Assembly (NCBI GenBank): GCA_900095095.1
Contig: FMBT01000458.1
Coordinates: forward strand, 1-64,000
Origin: Fragilariopsis cylindrus CCMP1102
Lineage: Eukaryota; Bacillariophyta; Bacillariophyceae; Bacillariales; Bacillariaceae
Length of the DNA: 64,000 nt
Direction of reading: 5' to 3'
Part shown: positions 46,019-55,557 of the stretch, piece by piece
How positions within the stretch are numbered: position 1 is the stretch's first letter
How the letters are laid out: the number at the start of each line of letters is the position of its first letter
Position numbers and translations under genes: made by a program
The notes under the pieces: generated by a model
The model's input: only the letters and a program-made list of their open reading frames with translations
Database searches by the model: none
Told to the model about the DNA's origin: nothing

Positions 46019-47971
46019 TCAATTACCGTGTATGACATCGACAGCTCGTTGACAGGCCTTCATGAGAACTTCTGCGTATGTCACTGCTGGTGGAACACTC
46101 TTGACGACATGCCAAATGGTGTTTTCTATCGGGTTGTTGACAAGATTACTGGCGTGGTGAATCATCTCGGCTGCACCCGCACCAAAAATGTGAACACCAA
46201 GAATTCGACCAGTCGATTTCTGAAACACCATTTTTAGCATCTCATCTTTTGGACGAGGCTGCACGCAAGACTTGAGAGTGTCATTGAAGTGAACTGTCAC
46301 AGTTGCCCAATCACCTTTCGGGATGGTAGCACTAGCATTATTCTCGCTGAGACCAACCATACCACTACGGGGTAGAAAGAAGAAAAGGAAGAATCAAGAA
46401 TTTAAATGGTACGGTGAGCAAATTTGTCAGCTGACCTAGAAGAAACGAAGATATAAGCAAAATTGTATTAAAAAGCAGAAAGGAACGAAAAAACAAACTC
46501 ACACGCCGTCCTCGATCCAAATAGCGGACGGAGGAAACGCATCAAAACCAACGTTTCCCAGGATCCTTCCACCACCACCTTCCGCCATAAACTCAGACCA
46601 CTCGTCGGGGAACGCAGACTGAACAGCTAGATGTGCCTGTGCAATTCCTGTGGATAATAATCCAGTGGGCGAAATAGCGCTGTTTTTTGCCACATCACCG
46701 ATTGCCCAAACACGGGGGGCGTGAACAAATGAGGAGGAGGAGGGACGAACCCGCATCGTCGTTGGCACCACTAAGATGTGTCCGCTCGAAGTTGGGGGAG
46801 GTAATCCACCTGAGGGCAGGTCTAGAGGTTCTGCTGTCCCCGATCGCCCTACCATGGAAGCAAGGGCGTCGCACTTGATAGTTTTCCCCGATCGGGTCAA
46901 GACCACGGACCCTTGTCCACCTGGTGACGATGGTAGCGTCACTTTGGATATATCTCCGTCATCGAAATGAACGTCCACACCAGCCTTTCGTAAACGTCCT
47001 TGGATCGCCAATCTGATATCGTCATCTACGCCCTTGCCCGAAAGAAGGACATCTTCCCGCAGAATAATCGTCACATTTGCTCCCAGACGCCGCAAGATAA
47101 ATGCATACTCAACACCGATCAATCCACCTCCCTGAATCAGCACGTGGTGAGGCAATCGGCCAATATTCTGAATGGTGTGGGAATCGTAAAGCCAACCATC
47201 GGCACGTTCATCGTTCCATGGAAGACCGGGTACGCGTGTGCCAACAGATCCGGTGGAAAGAAAAATAGTATCGCTCTCGACAAACGAGTCCACGTCCCCT
47301 CCGCAGTTCAACTTGATTCGCTGCGGTCCGTCAAACTCGGCGTTTCCCTTCAAAAAAGAAATCTTTGCAGTAGTAGTAGCACAGGAGTCGTTATCAGCTT
47401 CACTACTTGTTTTCGATGTGCTTGCTGTTGTTTCGCCCACCAAGCAGTAACCACCAGAGTTATTATAATTGATCGTGCTGTTGGTTAGGTGCATCTGTTC
47501 TTGTGTCATAGCGAGCGCCCGCTCAGCAGTCGGTTGAATGTACTCCTTCTCGATACGTTCCCATGGTACGCGTATGCTCCCGTCGGGTGCACCTAGCTCG
47601 ATTGCTCCATGACGCAAGGCCTTGCTGATCCAACCCGTTGGAGCTGCTAGCGGAAGTCCCTCTCGCGTCGCTTCAACCAGGGCCACGGACTGTCCAAACG
47701 ACGACGCTAGTCGAGCAACTTCGCATCCCACTGGACCACCTCCCAGTATGACTACGTCAAACTTCCTGGTGTTGTTGTTATTAATATTGTTGTTGTTCGT
47801 CTTGGCATTGGTGGAAAAGTTATTTTTCCAATTGTTAGATATGGAATCGTTTATTGTTGCTGTTGATGATGGTGCCGTCGTCATCGCAATATTGTTACGA
47901 CCTGCCAGTATCAGATGCCGACGCCAGAGACGTTGTACTATCATTATTCTTTGGGAACACAGTAGTACCAT
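46019..47971 (-). CDS. SthA-like FAD/NAD(P) oxidoreductase lacking the redox disulfide
   Basis: Exons 47971-46503 and 46364-46019 with a 138-base GTGAGT...TAG intron; 604 residues. The first 60 residues are basic and Asn-rich and may include a mitochondrial presequence. The FAD site is VVILGGGPVGCE, the NAD(P) site VLIQGGGLIGVE, the second FAD motif VWAIGD, and the last exon is the dimerisation domain (HIFGAGAAEMIH). The active-site region reads APTGWISKALRH: it keeps the SKALRH of soluble transhydrogenases (SthA) but has neither cysteine of the CxxxxC pair, and the C-terminal His-Glu pair of disulfide reductases is also absent. Hydride transfer between NAD(H) and NADP(H), or another flavin reaction, fits better than disulfide reduction. 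Confidence 0.8.
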
Positions 47972-48521
47972 GGTGCTGAATAAATAATGATTACCGAATT
48001 ATTATTACACACATGGTACCTACGGAAAAGAGTTGGACATTGGCTACCTTCGCCACTGAAGCGATACATCGCTACAAATACCTTACACTCTATTTTATTT
48101 TTATCTTAAATCTACATATCAGTACCGCATTGAGTATCATAAAAGAGATCTCTAGATCTGTTCATCGTAAAAAGTGAAGATAATGCAAGGCATTGGAACA
48201 GCACGCGCCAAATTTATGCGTCACTATCGCGAAATTATGATAATGAAGCCGTGGATGAGTTCTTCTTTTTTGAAAAATTTACTCCTTCTCCATGTTTAAA
48301 ACTCAATCCTGTAGCCAATAAATTCTCTTATCCGTTGCTTTGCTTTGTTTTTGTTTGATTGTTTTGTTTATGATACTATCTGCTGTACTGTTATCTATCT
48401 GTTTTTCATGGGGAAGCTGGTTGTGGATGGTCAAGCACTTCTAGTGTTGTTTTCGTTAGTGACAATTCTAATGAGTTCATGTATAGTCCACCAACTTCAG
48501 CTTCTGCTGCTGATCCTGTCC
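47972..48521. other. Spacer left of the gypsy element
   Basis: 550 bases. A 76-residue plus-strand frame at 48345 is hydrophobic but runs into the LTR and is not supported. Confidence 0.5.
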
Positions 48522-48526
48522 TATTA
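48522..48526. other. Target-site duplication, left arm (TATTA)
   Basis: TATTA directly precedes the left LTR and recurs at 54435-54439 directly after the right LTR, as expected for a 5-base staggered integration cut. Confidence 0.9.
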
Positions 48527-48716
48527 TGCAGTGCGTACATATATCACGGGACTAACACTAGTGATTCATCGCTAAATCAATCGCTAACGAATCAAATGAA
48601 CTGCCTCCATTACGATGGAAGCAGCTCTCTAGAATAGAACCCAATACTAATGCTTATAATATACATTATCTCACAATAGAAAGCCTCTTCCCTATATACT
48701 AGTCTAGGGCATGGCA
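48527..48716 (+). repeat. 5' LTR of the gypsy element, 190 bp
   Basis: Begins TGCAGTGCG and ends GGGCATGGCA. It matches 54245-54434 at 189 of 190 positions. It should hold the element promoter; no strong TATA box is obvious besides AT-rich stretches. Confidence 0.95.
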
Positions 48717-49426
48717 TGATTTTAAAATCTTACTAATAAGTTATTGACAACAAGAACGTTCGTAATATTTTATCTAAAAGTACTACGTACCTCTTGTTCG
48801 AAACAAGTAGGCAAAGATAACACCAAAGAGTGATATCTACTGGGTAACAACCATGGTGGAGAAAAGCTCCTATACCAGAACGTATGATAAGATACGGAGG
48901 AGTCTAAGAGCTCCAACGTATCAACTGAAAGCAATATCAACCATCGTCGATATCATCTTTCTTTGAAAATCACATGATATGAAGAATCGAAATAGAATTA
49001 GCAAACTCTAATCGAATGAGTCAATCAAGATTGAATAAGGTGCGCGCAAGCACACACTCAATAAGCACGACAGCCAGACAGGGCATGCGTCTAACTGAAA
49101 ACACTTAAGTGAAATAAGTCGTTGAAGTTAATATTAATTACATACTTATCAAGATATGAATATAATAAAAGAAATAATTAGAGGATTAGCAACATGTGTA
49201 AGGTACCCATTACACAAGCCTACTAAGTAAATGTCAGTTTAAACGAACTGACACAAAAGCTGACAGGTGCCCAACGGGTTAAATACAGCGATCACTGTCT
49301 CTAGCACTGAGTATTCAATATTGAAAATTCAATCGCACAAAATTATAGGAATTGTAATGAATGAAAAGATTACAACCACACAACCACAAACACGTTCGAT
49401 TTAATATTAAAAATATTGATTTGACC
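48717..49426 (+). other. Untranslated leader of the gypsy element
   Basis: About 700 bases between the 5' LTR and the likely Gag start. The bases next to the LTR do not match a standard full-length tRNA primer site that I can recognise. Confidence 0.6.
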
Positions 49427-50761
49427 ATGGCAAAATCCAACCGTAACAACGCTGAAGAGCCAGCCAAGGAGGCAGCCAAGGCAAAGAGGGTCCATAGAAT
49501 CAGCGGGTTCAAACCGTTCCTCTATGACGCAGAAGAATGGGATACGAAATCCCCATCTCAGATCCTCAAGACAACTGAAAATGGAAATAGAATCGATAAT
49601 AAGATGTACATTTTACAGGGTGATGAAACACCTGAACAGTTAATGTTATGGATCAAGAACTACAATGACAAGATCAATGTAGCTCTTGCACCAGCAGCAC
49701 GATTAACCTTCCTTAGAAGAATCGTGGACAAGGAAGCACAAACCATCGTAAGCAATGTGGAAACAGCTTTCGAAAGCTATTCCGATGCTGAAGATATTGA
49801 CCTTATTGAAGATCAAACTATCAGAGATGAGATCAGAGACGACTGTCCTGATGATGCTACCATTGATGCGTACTTCAATGCTGGCACTGCAGCGCAGAAG
49901 AGAAAGAAGATAACACATATCATCCGTGAATGTATGTATCATCTTAAGCTCAAGATATTTGGTAATGAAACTCTCGGAAGATCAAGCTTCATTCAACTAA
50001 AGAGATCCATACGTAATATGAAGATCTCACCACAACTGGGAGTAGCAGCATGGAGCAAACGTTTCGATACGTTCCAACTGTACCTTCCTATGTGCTTGTG
50101 GGATGCCGGCGCGAAGAAAGGGCTGTACCCTGCTAAATATGATGAAGAGAACTGTCGAGAGATATTAGAGTACGCTCTATCTCCAGTATACCTCACGAAA
50201 CTTCACGATGATGGGTGGTGCTTACAAAGCAACACATACGTCCAATCAATCACCAAACTCAAGGAGATTGAACCGGGTATTCTTAAACAATTAAAATTTG
50301 TAAAAGAACAGTTGCAACAAGCTAAAGATATTGCTGAATTGCAAAAGGGTAAAGGAAAATCTTCTAATACTGCTTCATCTTCTTCAAATAGAAAGCAGAA
50401 TGGTGGAGAGAAGCGCAAGCGCGAATGCGACACCTGTAGCAAAAGGCATGCAGGTGAATGTTGGAAACTCCAGAATGGAGGAGGGAACAACGGCGGTCGG
50501 AAAGGTAATAATTATAATACCTTCAACAAAGAAGCTAAGCAATACATGAAGAGCATGTTTGCAAAGCACAAATCGGGCGCGAGCTCCGATTCAAGTGATT
50601 CCGACGATGAACACTCATGGAAGAATGGGTTGAATCAAGCAGAGCAAATGCATGTATTAGCATCGGCTGGCGTCGATCCTAATGAAAGAGATATCAATTT
50701 CGATCCATCAGATCTTAAAAGATACAAAAAGCAAGCTCGAAGGTTCTTCAAGAAGGGTTGA
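49427..50761 (+). CDS. Gypsy Gag
   Basis: 444 residues from the ATG at 49427, which has the good context ACCATGG; an in-frame ATG at 49361 adds 22 residues. The middle is helical and charged, as in Ty3/gypsy capsids. Near the C-terminus a compact CCHC-like knuckle (CDTCSKRHAGEC) follows a basic KRKR patch, suited to binding RNA. A Ser/Asp-rich stretch and a basic end close the protein. The frame looks whole. Confidence 0.85.
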   Translation: MAKSNRNNAEEPAKEAAKAKRVHRISGFKPFLYDAEEWDTKSPSQILKTTENGNRIDNKMYILQGDETPEQLMLWIKNYNDKINVALAPAARLTFLRRIVDKEAQTIVSNVETAFESYSDAEDIDLIEDQTIRDEIRDDCPDDATIDAYFNAGTAAQKRKKITHIIRECMYHLKLKIFGNETLGRSSFIQLKRSIRNMKISPQLGVAAWSKRFDTFQLYLPMCLWDAGAKKGLYPAKYDEENCREILEYALSPVYLTKLHDDGWCLQSNTYVQSITKLKEIEPGILKQLKFVKEQLQQAKDIAELQKGKGKSSNTASSSSNRKQNGGEKRKRECDTCSKRHAGECWKLQNGGGNNGGRKGNNYNTFNKEAKQYMKSMFAKHKSGASSDSSDSDDEHSWKNGLNQAEQMHVLASAGVDPNERDINFDPSDLKRYKKQARRFFKKG

Positions 50762-50920
50762 AGTACAACAAAGAAGCCAGGTAGAATCCTTCACAGGCCT
50801 ACACCGGTACTAGTTGGTACTGTTGGTGGTACACTATATCCAAGTCGGGCGAAGCCATTACATGGTGCAAGGCGCTTCTCTGAAGTCCTGCTCTCTATCA
50901 ATGTCAATGGACATGATACC

Positions 50921-53900
50921 ATGGCACGATGTCTCCTAGACACTGGATGTACCAAGTCAATGATACTAAAACAATTTACAGATAAGAAGCGACGAACCAA
51001 GTTGTCAAAAGAGAACACTATCAAGTATGAAACATACGGTAGTACATTCATCTCTTCAATGACAGCTAGCGTGGGCTTCAAGATGATTGAATTCGAACAA
51101 CAAAAGAATCAAACCATCGAATACAAGTTCCAAGTGGATGAAACATCTAACCCAAGAAAACAACAGTATGATGTGATTATTGGGAATGATCTCCTATGGA
51201 ATATGGGTATCAATATCTTGTTCAAAGAACAGCAAGTTCAATGGAATGAAGATAAGATCCCACTAAAGACTATCGGTGAGTTGCGCAGTCGCGACACCTG
51301 TTGCATGCTCTACAGCATGCACACTGATAGCCCTCTTCTACAAGAAGCAGAAGAGAGACAAAACAAAATGTTGGAATGCAACTACTCCAAGGTCAACATA
51401 GATGCTATGGTAAATGATCTAGATATTGATGCTACCAACAAGGACAAGCTGAAAAAGACCCTACGAAAATTCGAAAAGGGTCTATTTGGTGGAGGTTTGG
51501 GAACTCTCAAACATTGTAAGCCTGCACACATCAAGTTGAAACCTGGTGTGGTGCCTTATAAAGGAAGATACTTCAATCTTCCCAAGGCTTACGAATATAT
51601 TGCTAAGAAGGAAGTAGAAAGAATGGTTAGCATCGGTGTACTACAAGAACTTCCATGGCATGATGATAGCCCTTGGGCTTCACCATCCTTTGGAGTATCA
51701 AAGAAGACTGGTGATATTCGAATCGTTACAGACTTCCGGGAATTGAATAAATGGGTTGAAGTAGATCCATTTCCATTACCCAGAATCAATGAAACACTGC
51801 AAAAGCTTGAAAAATTCAAGTCTGCAACGGCCCTTGACCTATCTCTTGGTTTCTATACGATTCCACTTGATGAAGAGAGCCAAAAGCTATGTGCAACTAT
51901 ACTACCCTGGGGGAAGTATAGGTATTTAAGAATGCCTATGGGCGTCGCTTGTGCACCTTCTATGTTTCAGTCCATCATGACCGAAACACTTAGAGGACTA
52001 GATGAACTAGTGTATATCGATGATATACTGGTGATTCAAAGAGTGAATGAGTCAACTGAAGATCATTTACAAAAGGTTGAGCAAGTTCTGCAGCGTCTAC
52101 AAGATGCCGGATTCAAAGCTAATCTTAGAAAGAGCTTCTTCATGCAGAAAAGCGTCGAGTATCTAGGATACCAGCTTACTAGTGAAGGCATCGGTCCACA
52201 GCCAAAGAAAATTGAAGCTATGGATCGAATACTACCACCAGCAAGTGGAAAACAGCTCAGAAGGTTCCTAGGAATGATAAATTTCTACAGAGACCTATTC
52301 CGGGGTAGAAGTCATATTCTAGCCCCATTGAATGAATTAGCAGCAGCTTCAACAAAGAAAAAGAACAGTACCAAGCGTCCTATTCCATTTCTTATGTTGG
52401 AAAAGCATCTAGCTGCATTCAACAAAGCCAAGGAAATGATCAAAACAGATGTACTGTTATCATTTCCAGACTTTGACAAGCCCTTTCATCTGTATACAGA
52501 TGCAAGCGATATCCAACTGGGTGCCACTCTAGTACAAGATGGCAAGCCACTTGGATTCTACACGAGAAAACTCAGTGATCCGCAATTGAACTATACCGTA
52601 GGCGAAAAGGAACTCCTTGGTATAGTGGAAGGTTTAAAAGCCTTTGCTGGAGTGATCCGGGGTCAGGACTTAACAGTCCACACGGATCATCTCAATCTCC
52701 TCTATGCAAAACTGCCAAGTCAGAGGATGATGAGGTGGAGAAATCTTGTGGAAGAATACAATCCAAAAGTTGTTCACATTGCAGGCATCGATAATGATGC
52801 TGCAGATGCTCTATCAAGATTAGACCTTGCTGACAAGGCTGATGACTTGAAAGTGTGGGAACAGAAACAAAAGCGACTACAGTATGTGGATGTAAAGATG
52901 ATGAATCTCTGCACATTTATGTCTGAATCAAACTTCATAGAAGATGGATTTGACTCGGATAGTAACATACTGATGACAGCATCAAACAATGAATCATCGT
53001 ATCCCTTAGATTTACAATCAATGCAAACAGCACAGCTGGATGATGAAAGTTTAGTTAATATGATCGACAGCCATATTAAAACTAACAGTACAAATTCAAC
53101 CTACACATACAAATCTGTGGAAGGAATTGAACTGATACACAAGAATAACAAAATATTAGTACCCCAATCGAAACAACAAATCGTATTAGAGTGGTATCAT
53201 AATATATTGGTTCATCCTGGTGAAAAACGTATGATTGATACAATCAAGTTAGTATTCACTTGGAGTGGTCTTAATAAGCAAGTAAAACAGCTTGTAAAGA
53301 CCTGTCATGAATGCCAGATGTACAAGAAAGCTGGCAAGAAGAAATACTCACTCCTACCACCCAAAGATGCAGAGTCTATCCGATGGAATAGAGTTAATGT
53401 TGATCTATGGGGACCGAAGTCAGTAGTAAATTCAAATGGTTTTACATATGAAATACATGTAATGACTATGGTCGATCCAGTAACTGGCTGGTTTGAACAA
53501 CAACAGTTATATGGTCCTCCCACAGCATACAGATGCCAACAAATCCTTGACAGTGTGTGGTTGTCACGATACCCACGACCAAAAGAAATTGGATTTGATA
53601 ATGGTACAGAGTTCAAAGCTGAATTTGCAGAACTCTGTGATAATATGGGTTTAAAACAAAAACCAAGCAATGCTTGGAACCCCCAATCAAATGCTATACT
53701 AGAACGTATACACCAAGTGTTAGGTGATGGTTTAGCAACATTTGATTTAGAAAATACACCCATTGAAATGGATAACGAAGATCCATTCGATGAATACCTC
53801 TCTTCGGTGGCCTATGCAATTAGATCATCATATCATCAATCACATGGACACTCACCAGCACAGCTAGTGTTTGGAAGAGATATGTTTTCACCAGTATCAA

Positions 53901-54202
53901 CTGAAATTGACTGGAATGAAATCAAAAATAATAAACAAACAAAAATAAACAAAAATAATATTAGAGAAAACTCAAGCAGAGTACCTCACATCTATCAGAA
54001 GGGTGACCTCATCACCCTGAAGAAGCCAGGCATCCTTCGCAAGCTAGCAATACCTCGTGAAGGACCTTATAAAGTTATTAAACATAACAACAATGGATCA
54101 ATATTAATTGAAAAATCCCCAACAAACATCAAAAATGTCAATGTTAGGAGGGTTGCTCCATACTATCGCAAACTTGAAACTCCTACCACAACAGTTGAAT
54201 GA
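50921..54202 (+). CDS. Gypsy Pol: protease, RT, RNase H, integrase
   Basis: 1,093 residues counted from the first ATG; the frame is open upstream, and the protease fold likely begins before that ATG. Order of parts: aspartic protease with LLDTGCT (residues about 5-11), RT with YIDD at residue 365, RNase H with YTDAS and a late DAADALSR, integrase zinc module (H..H and CHEC), and integrase core with D, D and E positions in VNVDLWG, FDNGTEF and the Glu after NPQSN. The C-terminal tail (REGPYKVI, RRVAPYYRK) is GPY/F-like. I do not see a chromodomain. The frame looks whole. Confidence 0.92.
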   Translation: MARCLLDTGCTKSMILKQFTDKKRRTKLSKENTIKYETYGSTFISSMTASVGFKMIEFEQQKNQTIEYKFQVDETSNPRKQQYDVIIGNDLLWNMGINILFKEQQVQWNEDKIPLKTIGELRSRDTCCMLYSMHTDSPLLQEAEERQNKMLECNYSKVNIDAMVNDLDIDATNKDKLKKTLRKFEKGLFGGGLGTLKHCKPAHIKLKPGVVPYKGRYFNLPKAYEYIAKKEVERMVSIGVLQELPWHDDSPWASPSFGVSKKTGDIRIVTDFRELNKWVEVDPFPLPRINETLQKLEKFKSATALDLSLGFYTIPLDEESQKLCATILPWGKYRYLRMPMGVACAPSMFQSIMTETLRGLDELVYIDDILVIQRVNESTEDHLQKVEQVLQRLQDAGFKANLRKSFFMQKSVEYLGYQLTSEGIGPQPKKIEAMDRILPPASGKQLRRFLGMINFYRDLFRGRSHILAPLNELAAASTKKKNSTKRPIPFLMLEKHLAAFNKAKEMIKTDVLLSFPDFDKPFHLYTDASDIQLGATLVQDGKPLGFYTRKLSDPQLNYTVGEKELLGIVEGLKAFAGVIRGQDLTVHTDHLNLLYAKLPSQRMMRWRNLVEEYNPKVVHIAGIDNDAADALSRLDLADKADDLKVWEQKQKRLQYVDVKMMNLCTFMSESNFIEDGFDSDSNILMTASNNESSYPLDLQSMQTAQLDDESLVNMIDSHIKTNSTNSTYTYKSVEGIELIHKNNKILVPQSKQQIVLEWYHNILVHPGEKRMIDTIKLVFTWSGLNKQVKQLVKTCHECQMYKKAGKKKYSLLPPKDAESIRWNRVNVDLWGPKSVVNSNGFTYEIHVMTMVDPVTGWFEQQQLYGPPTAYRCQQILDSVWLSRYPRPKEIGFDNGTEFKAEFAELCDNMGLKQKPSNAWNPQSNAILERIHQVLGDGLATFDLENTPIEMDNEDPFDEYLSSVAYAIRSSYHQSHGHSPAQLVFGRDMFSPVSTEIDWNEIKNNKQTKINKNNIRENSSRVPHIYQKGDLITLKKPGILRKLAIPREGPYKVIKHNNNGSILIEKSPTNIKNVNVRRVAPYYRKLETPTTTVE

Positions 54203-54235
54203 CAATAGGATCTATTTGAAATACTAATATGGATC

Positions 54236-54244
54236 GGAGGAGAA
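54236..54244 (+). other. Polypurine tract of the gypsy element
   Basis: GGAGGAGAA directly precedes the TG of the right LTR, as expected for the plus-strand primer. Confidence 0.8.
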
Positions 54245-54434
54245 TGCAGTGCGTACATATATCACAGGACTAACACTAGTGATTCATCGCTAAATCAATC
54301 GCTAACGAATCAAATGAACTGCCTCCATTACGATGGAAGCAGCTCTCTAGAATAGAACCCAATACTAATGCTTATAATATACATTATCTCACAATAGAAA
54401 GCCTCTTCCCTATATACTAGTCTAGGGCATGGCA
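54245..54434 (+). repeat. 3' LTR of the gypsy element, 190 bp
   Basis: Same length and ends as the 5' LTR, with a single A/G difference near the start. Confidence 0.95.
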
Positions 54435-54439
54435 TATTA
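54435..54439. other. Target-site duplication, right arm (TATTA)
   Basis: Matches 48522-48526. Confidence 0.9.
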
Positions 54440-54767
54440 CTGTCATGATTACTTTGGCTAGTACATAGATTGGCCCATTAAATTGAGTTTCTGCTGTTTT
54501 TCCTAGTAGTAGTGGTATCCTCCTACTCTATTTCGGGACTTAGCAGCACTTGTCATACCCTAGTGATAGTCCGGCAGCACTATCACATGATAGGATTATG
54601 TCACTTGCTCTGTAAATAATAGTGGCGTCTGGGTTGCTTGTAATGTAATTGTGGAATTGAATGAGTGCTGCTTGTGTTTCTTCTGTTGCCTTGATGATGA
54701 GTTTGTTTAAGGAGTGTAGTTGCGTTACGTTGACGTCTCTTTTGTTGTGAAGGAACTTGCCATATAC

Positions 54768-54794
54768 TCGTCATATATGAAGGCGTTTATAGTT
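54768..54794. repeat. 27-bp dispersed repeat, copy 2
   Basis: Exact match to 45866-45892, here about 330 bases right of the gypsy element. Confidence 0.85.
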
Positions 54795-55015
54795 GATATT
54801 ATTAGTTTTGGGAATCAATCACTTTATTAAAATATGAATTTGAAATAATCATTTCATTACCCCTCTGGCCCTTGCTAATGTTGTATGAAAGCTTCAAATT
54901 AATTCCAGGCCTACTGAACTGATTAGTTCTTGATTGTTGCTTTGTAATGAATCATTGAGGCTTCATATTTTCTGTTTTATTATCTTATGTAAATATTTAT
55001 TTGTTGTATTCTGTA

Positions 55016-55075
55016 CAGTATCTTTTTAAAATACCGGTGACCCTATTCCTAACTGAGAATGAATCGATGAATGAA
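55016..55075. repeat. 60-bp direct repeat, copy 1
   Basis: Begins CAGTATCTTTTTAAAATACC and contains the near-palindrome TTAAAATACCGGT. It matches 55219-55278 at 59 of 60 positions. Confidence 0.9.
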
Positions 55076-55218
55076 CAAGTTTCTATTAAAGGAGATATGG
55101 GAGGAACGCCTTATAAGGAGGACAATCCATTATCAAGATCTTATGTGAAGTACTGTACTGTAAGGAGGTAATCGTTTAAGGGGAATCCTATTTAGGGGAA
55201 TGATCCAGAGGAATGATC

Positions 55219-55278
55219 CAGTATCTTTTTAAAATACCGGTAACCCTATTCCTAACTGAGAATGAATCGATGAATGAA
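55219..55278. repeat. 60-bp direct repeat, copy 2
   Basis: Second copy, 203 bases downstream of the first and about 280 bases before the P5CDH start. It is immediately preceded by a doubled GAATGATCCAG word. Confidence 0.9.
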
Positions 55279-55557
55279 TCTTGCGCGACTCCGATTTCTT
55301 GTGAAACAAATTGAAAATCAATACGAGGCCTATTTTTTCCTCCAGTCTTCGCCCAATTTACTTTACGACAAGAACTGTAACAACCACTAATAAGCGACAT
55401 CATCGACATCGCTCATACCGGAAATTGTTATCATAATATCGATCAAATAAATAGTAAAGGTACTATTAGTATTCGCCCAGGCACTTTAGCTAAAGCATTA
55501 CATAGATTTGTTGAAACAATTCACTCTCCATATTTCTCAATTCCAAAAACGACAACG

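Larger units (their letters stand above)
48527..54434 (+). mobile_element. Ty3/gypsy LTR retrotransposon, looks whole
   Basis: 5,908 bases on the plus strand with 190-base LTRs, TG...CA ends, a TATTA target-site duplication and a purine tract before the right LTR. Gag and Pol frames lie in order, and Pol has protease, RT, RNase H and integrase in that order, which is diagnostic of Ty3/gypsy. The LTRs differ at one of 190 positions, so the insertion is young but somewhat older than the copia one. Both frames look uninterrupted. The Pol frame is open before its first ATG, which fits expression by the frameshift read-through known in this family. Confidence 0.97.
54440..55557. other. Intergenic region upstream of P5CDH
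   Basis: 1.1 kb without a convincing gene. It holds the second copy of the 27-base repeat and a pair of 60-base direct repeats. A minus-strand frame at 55188-55409 crosses one of those repeats and is not supported. Confidence 0.55.

Noticed and set aside
48345-48575. 76-residue hydrophobic plus-strand frame
   Set aside because: Runs into the gypsy LTR and lacks any recognised domain; probably chance.
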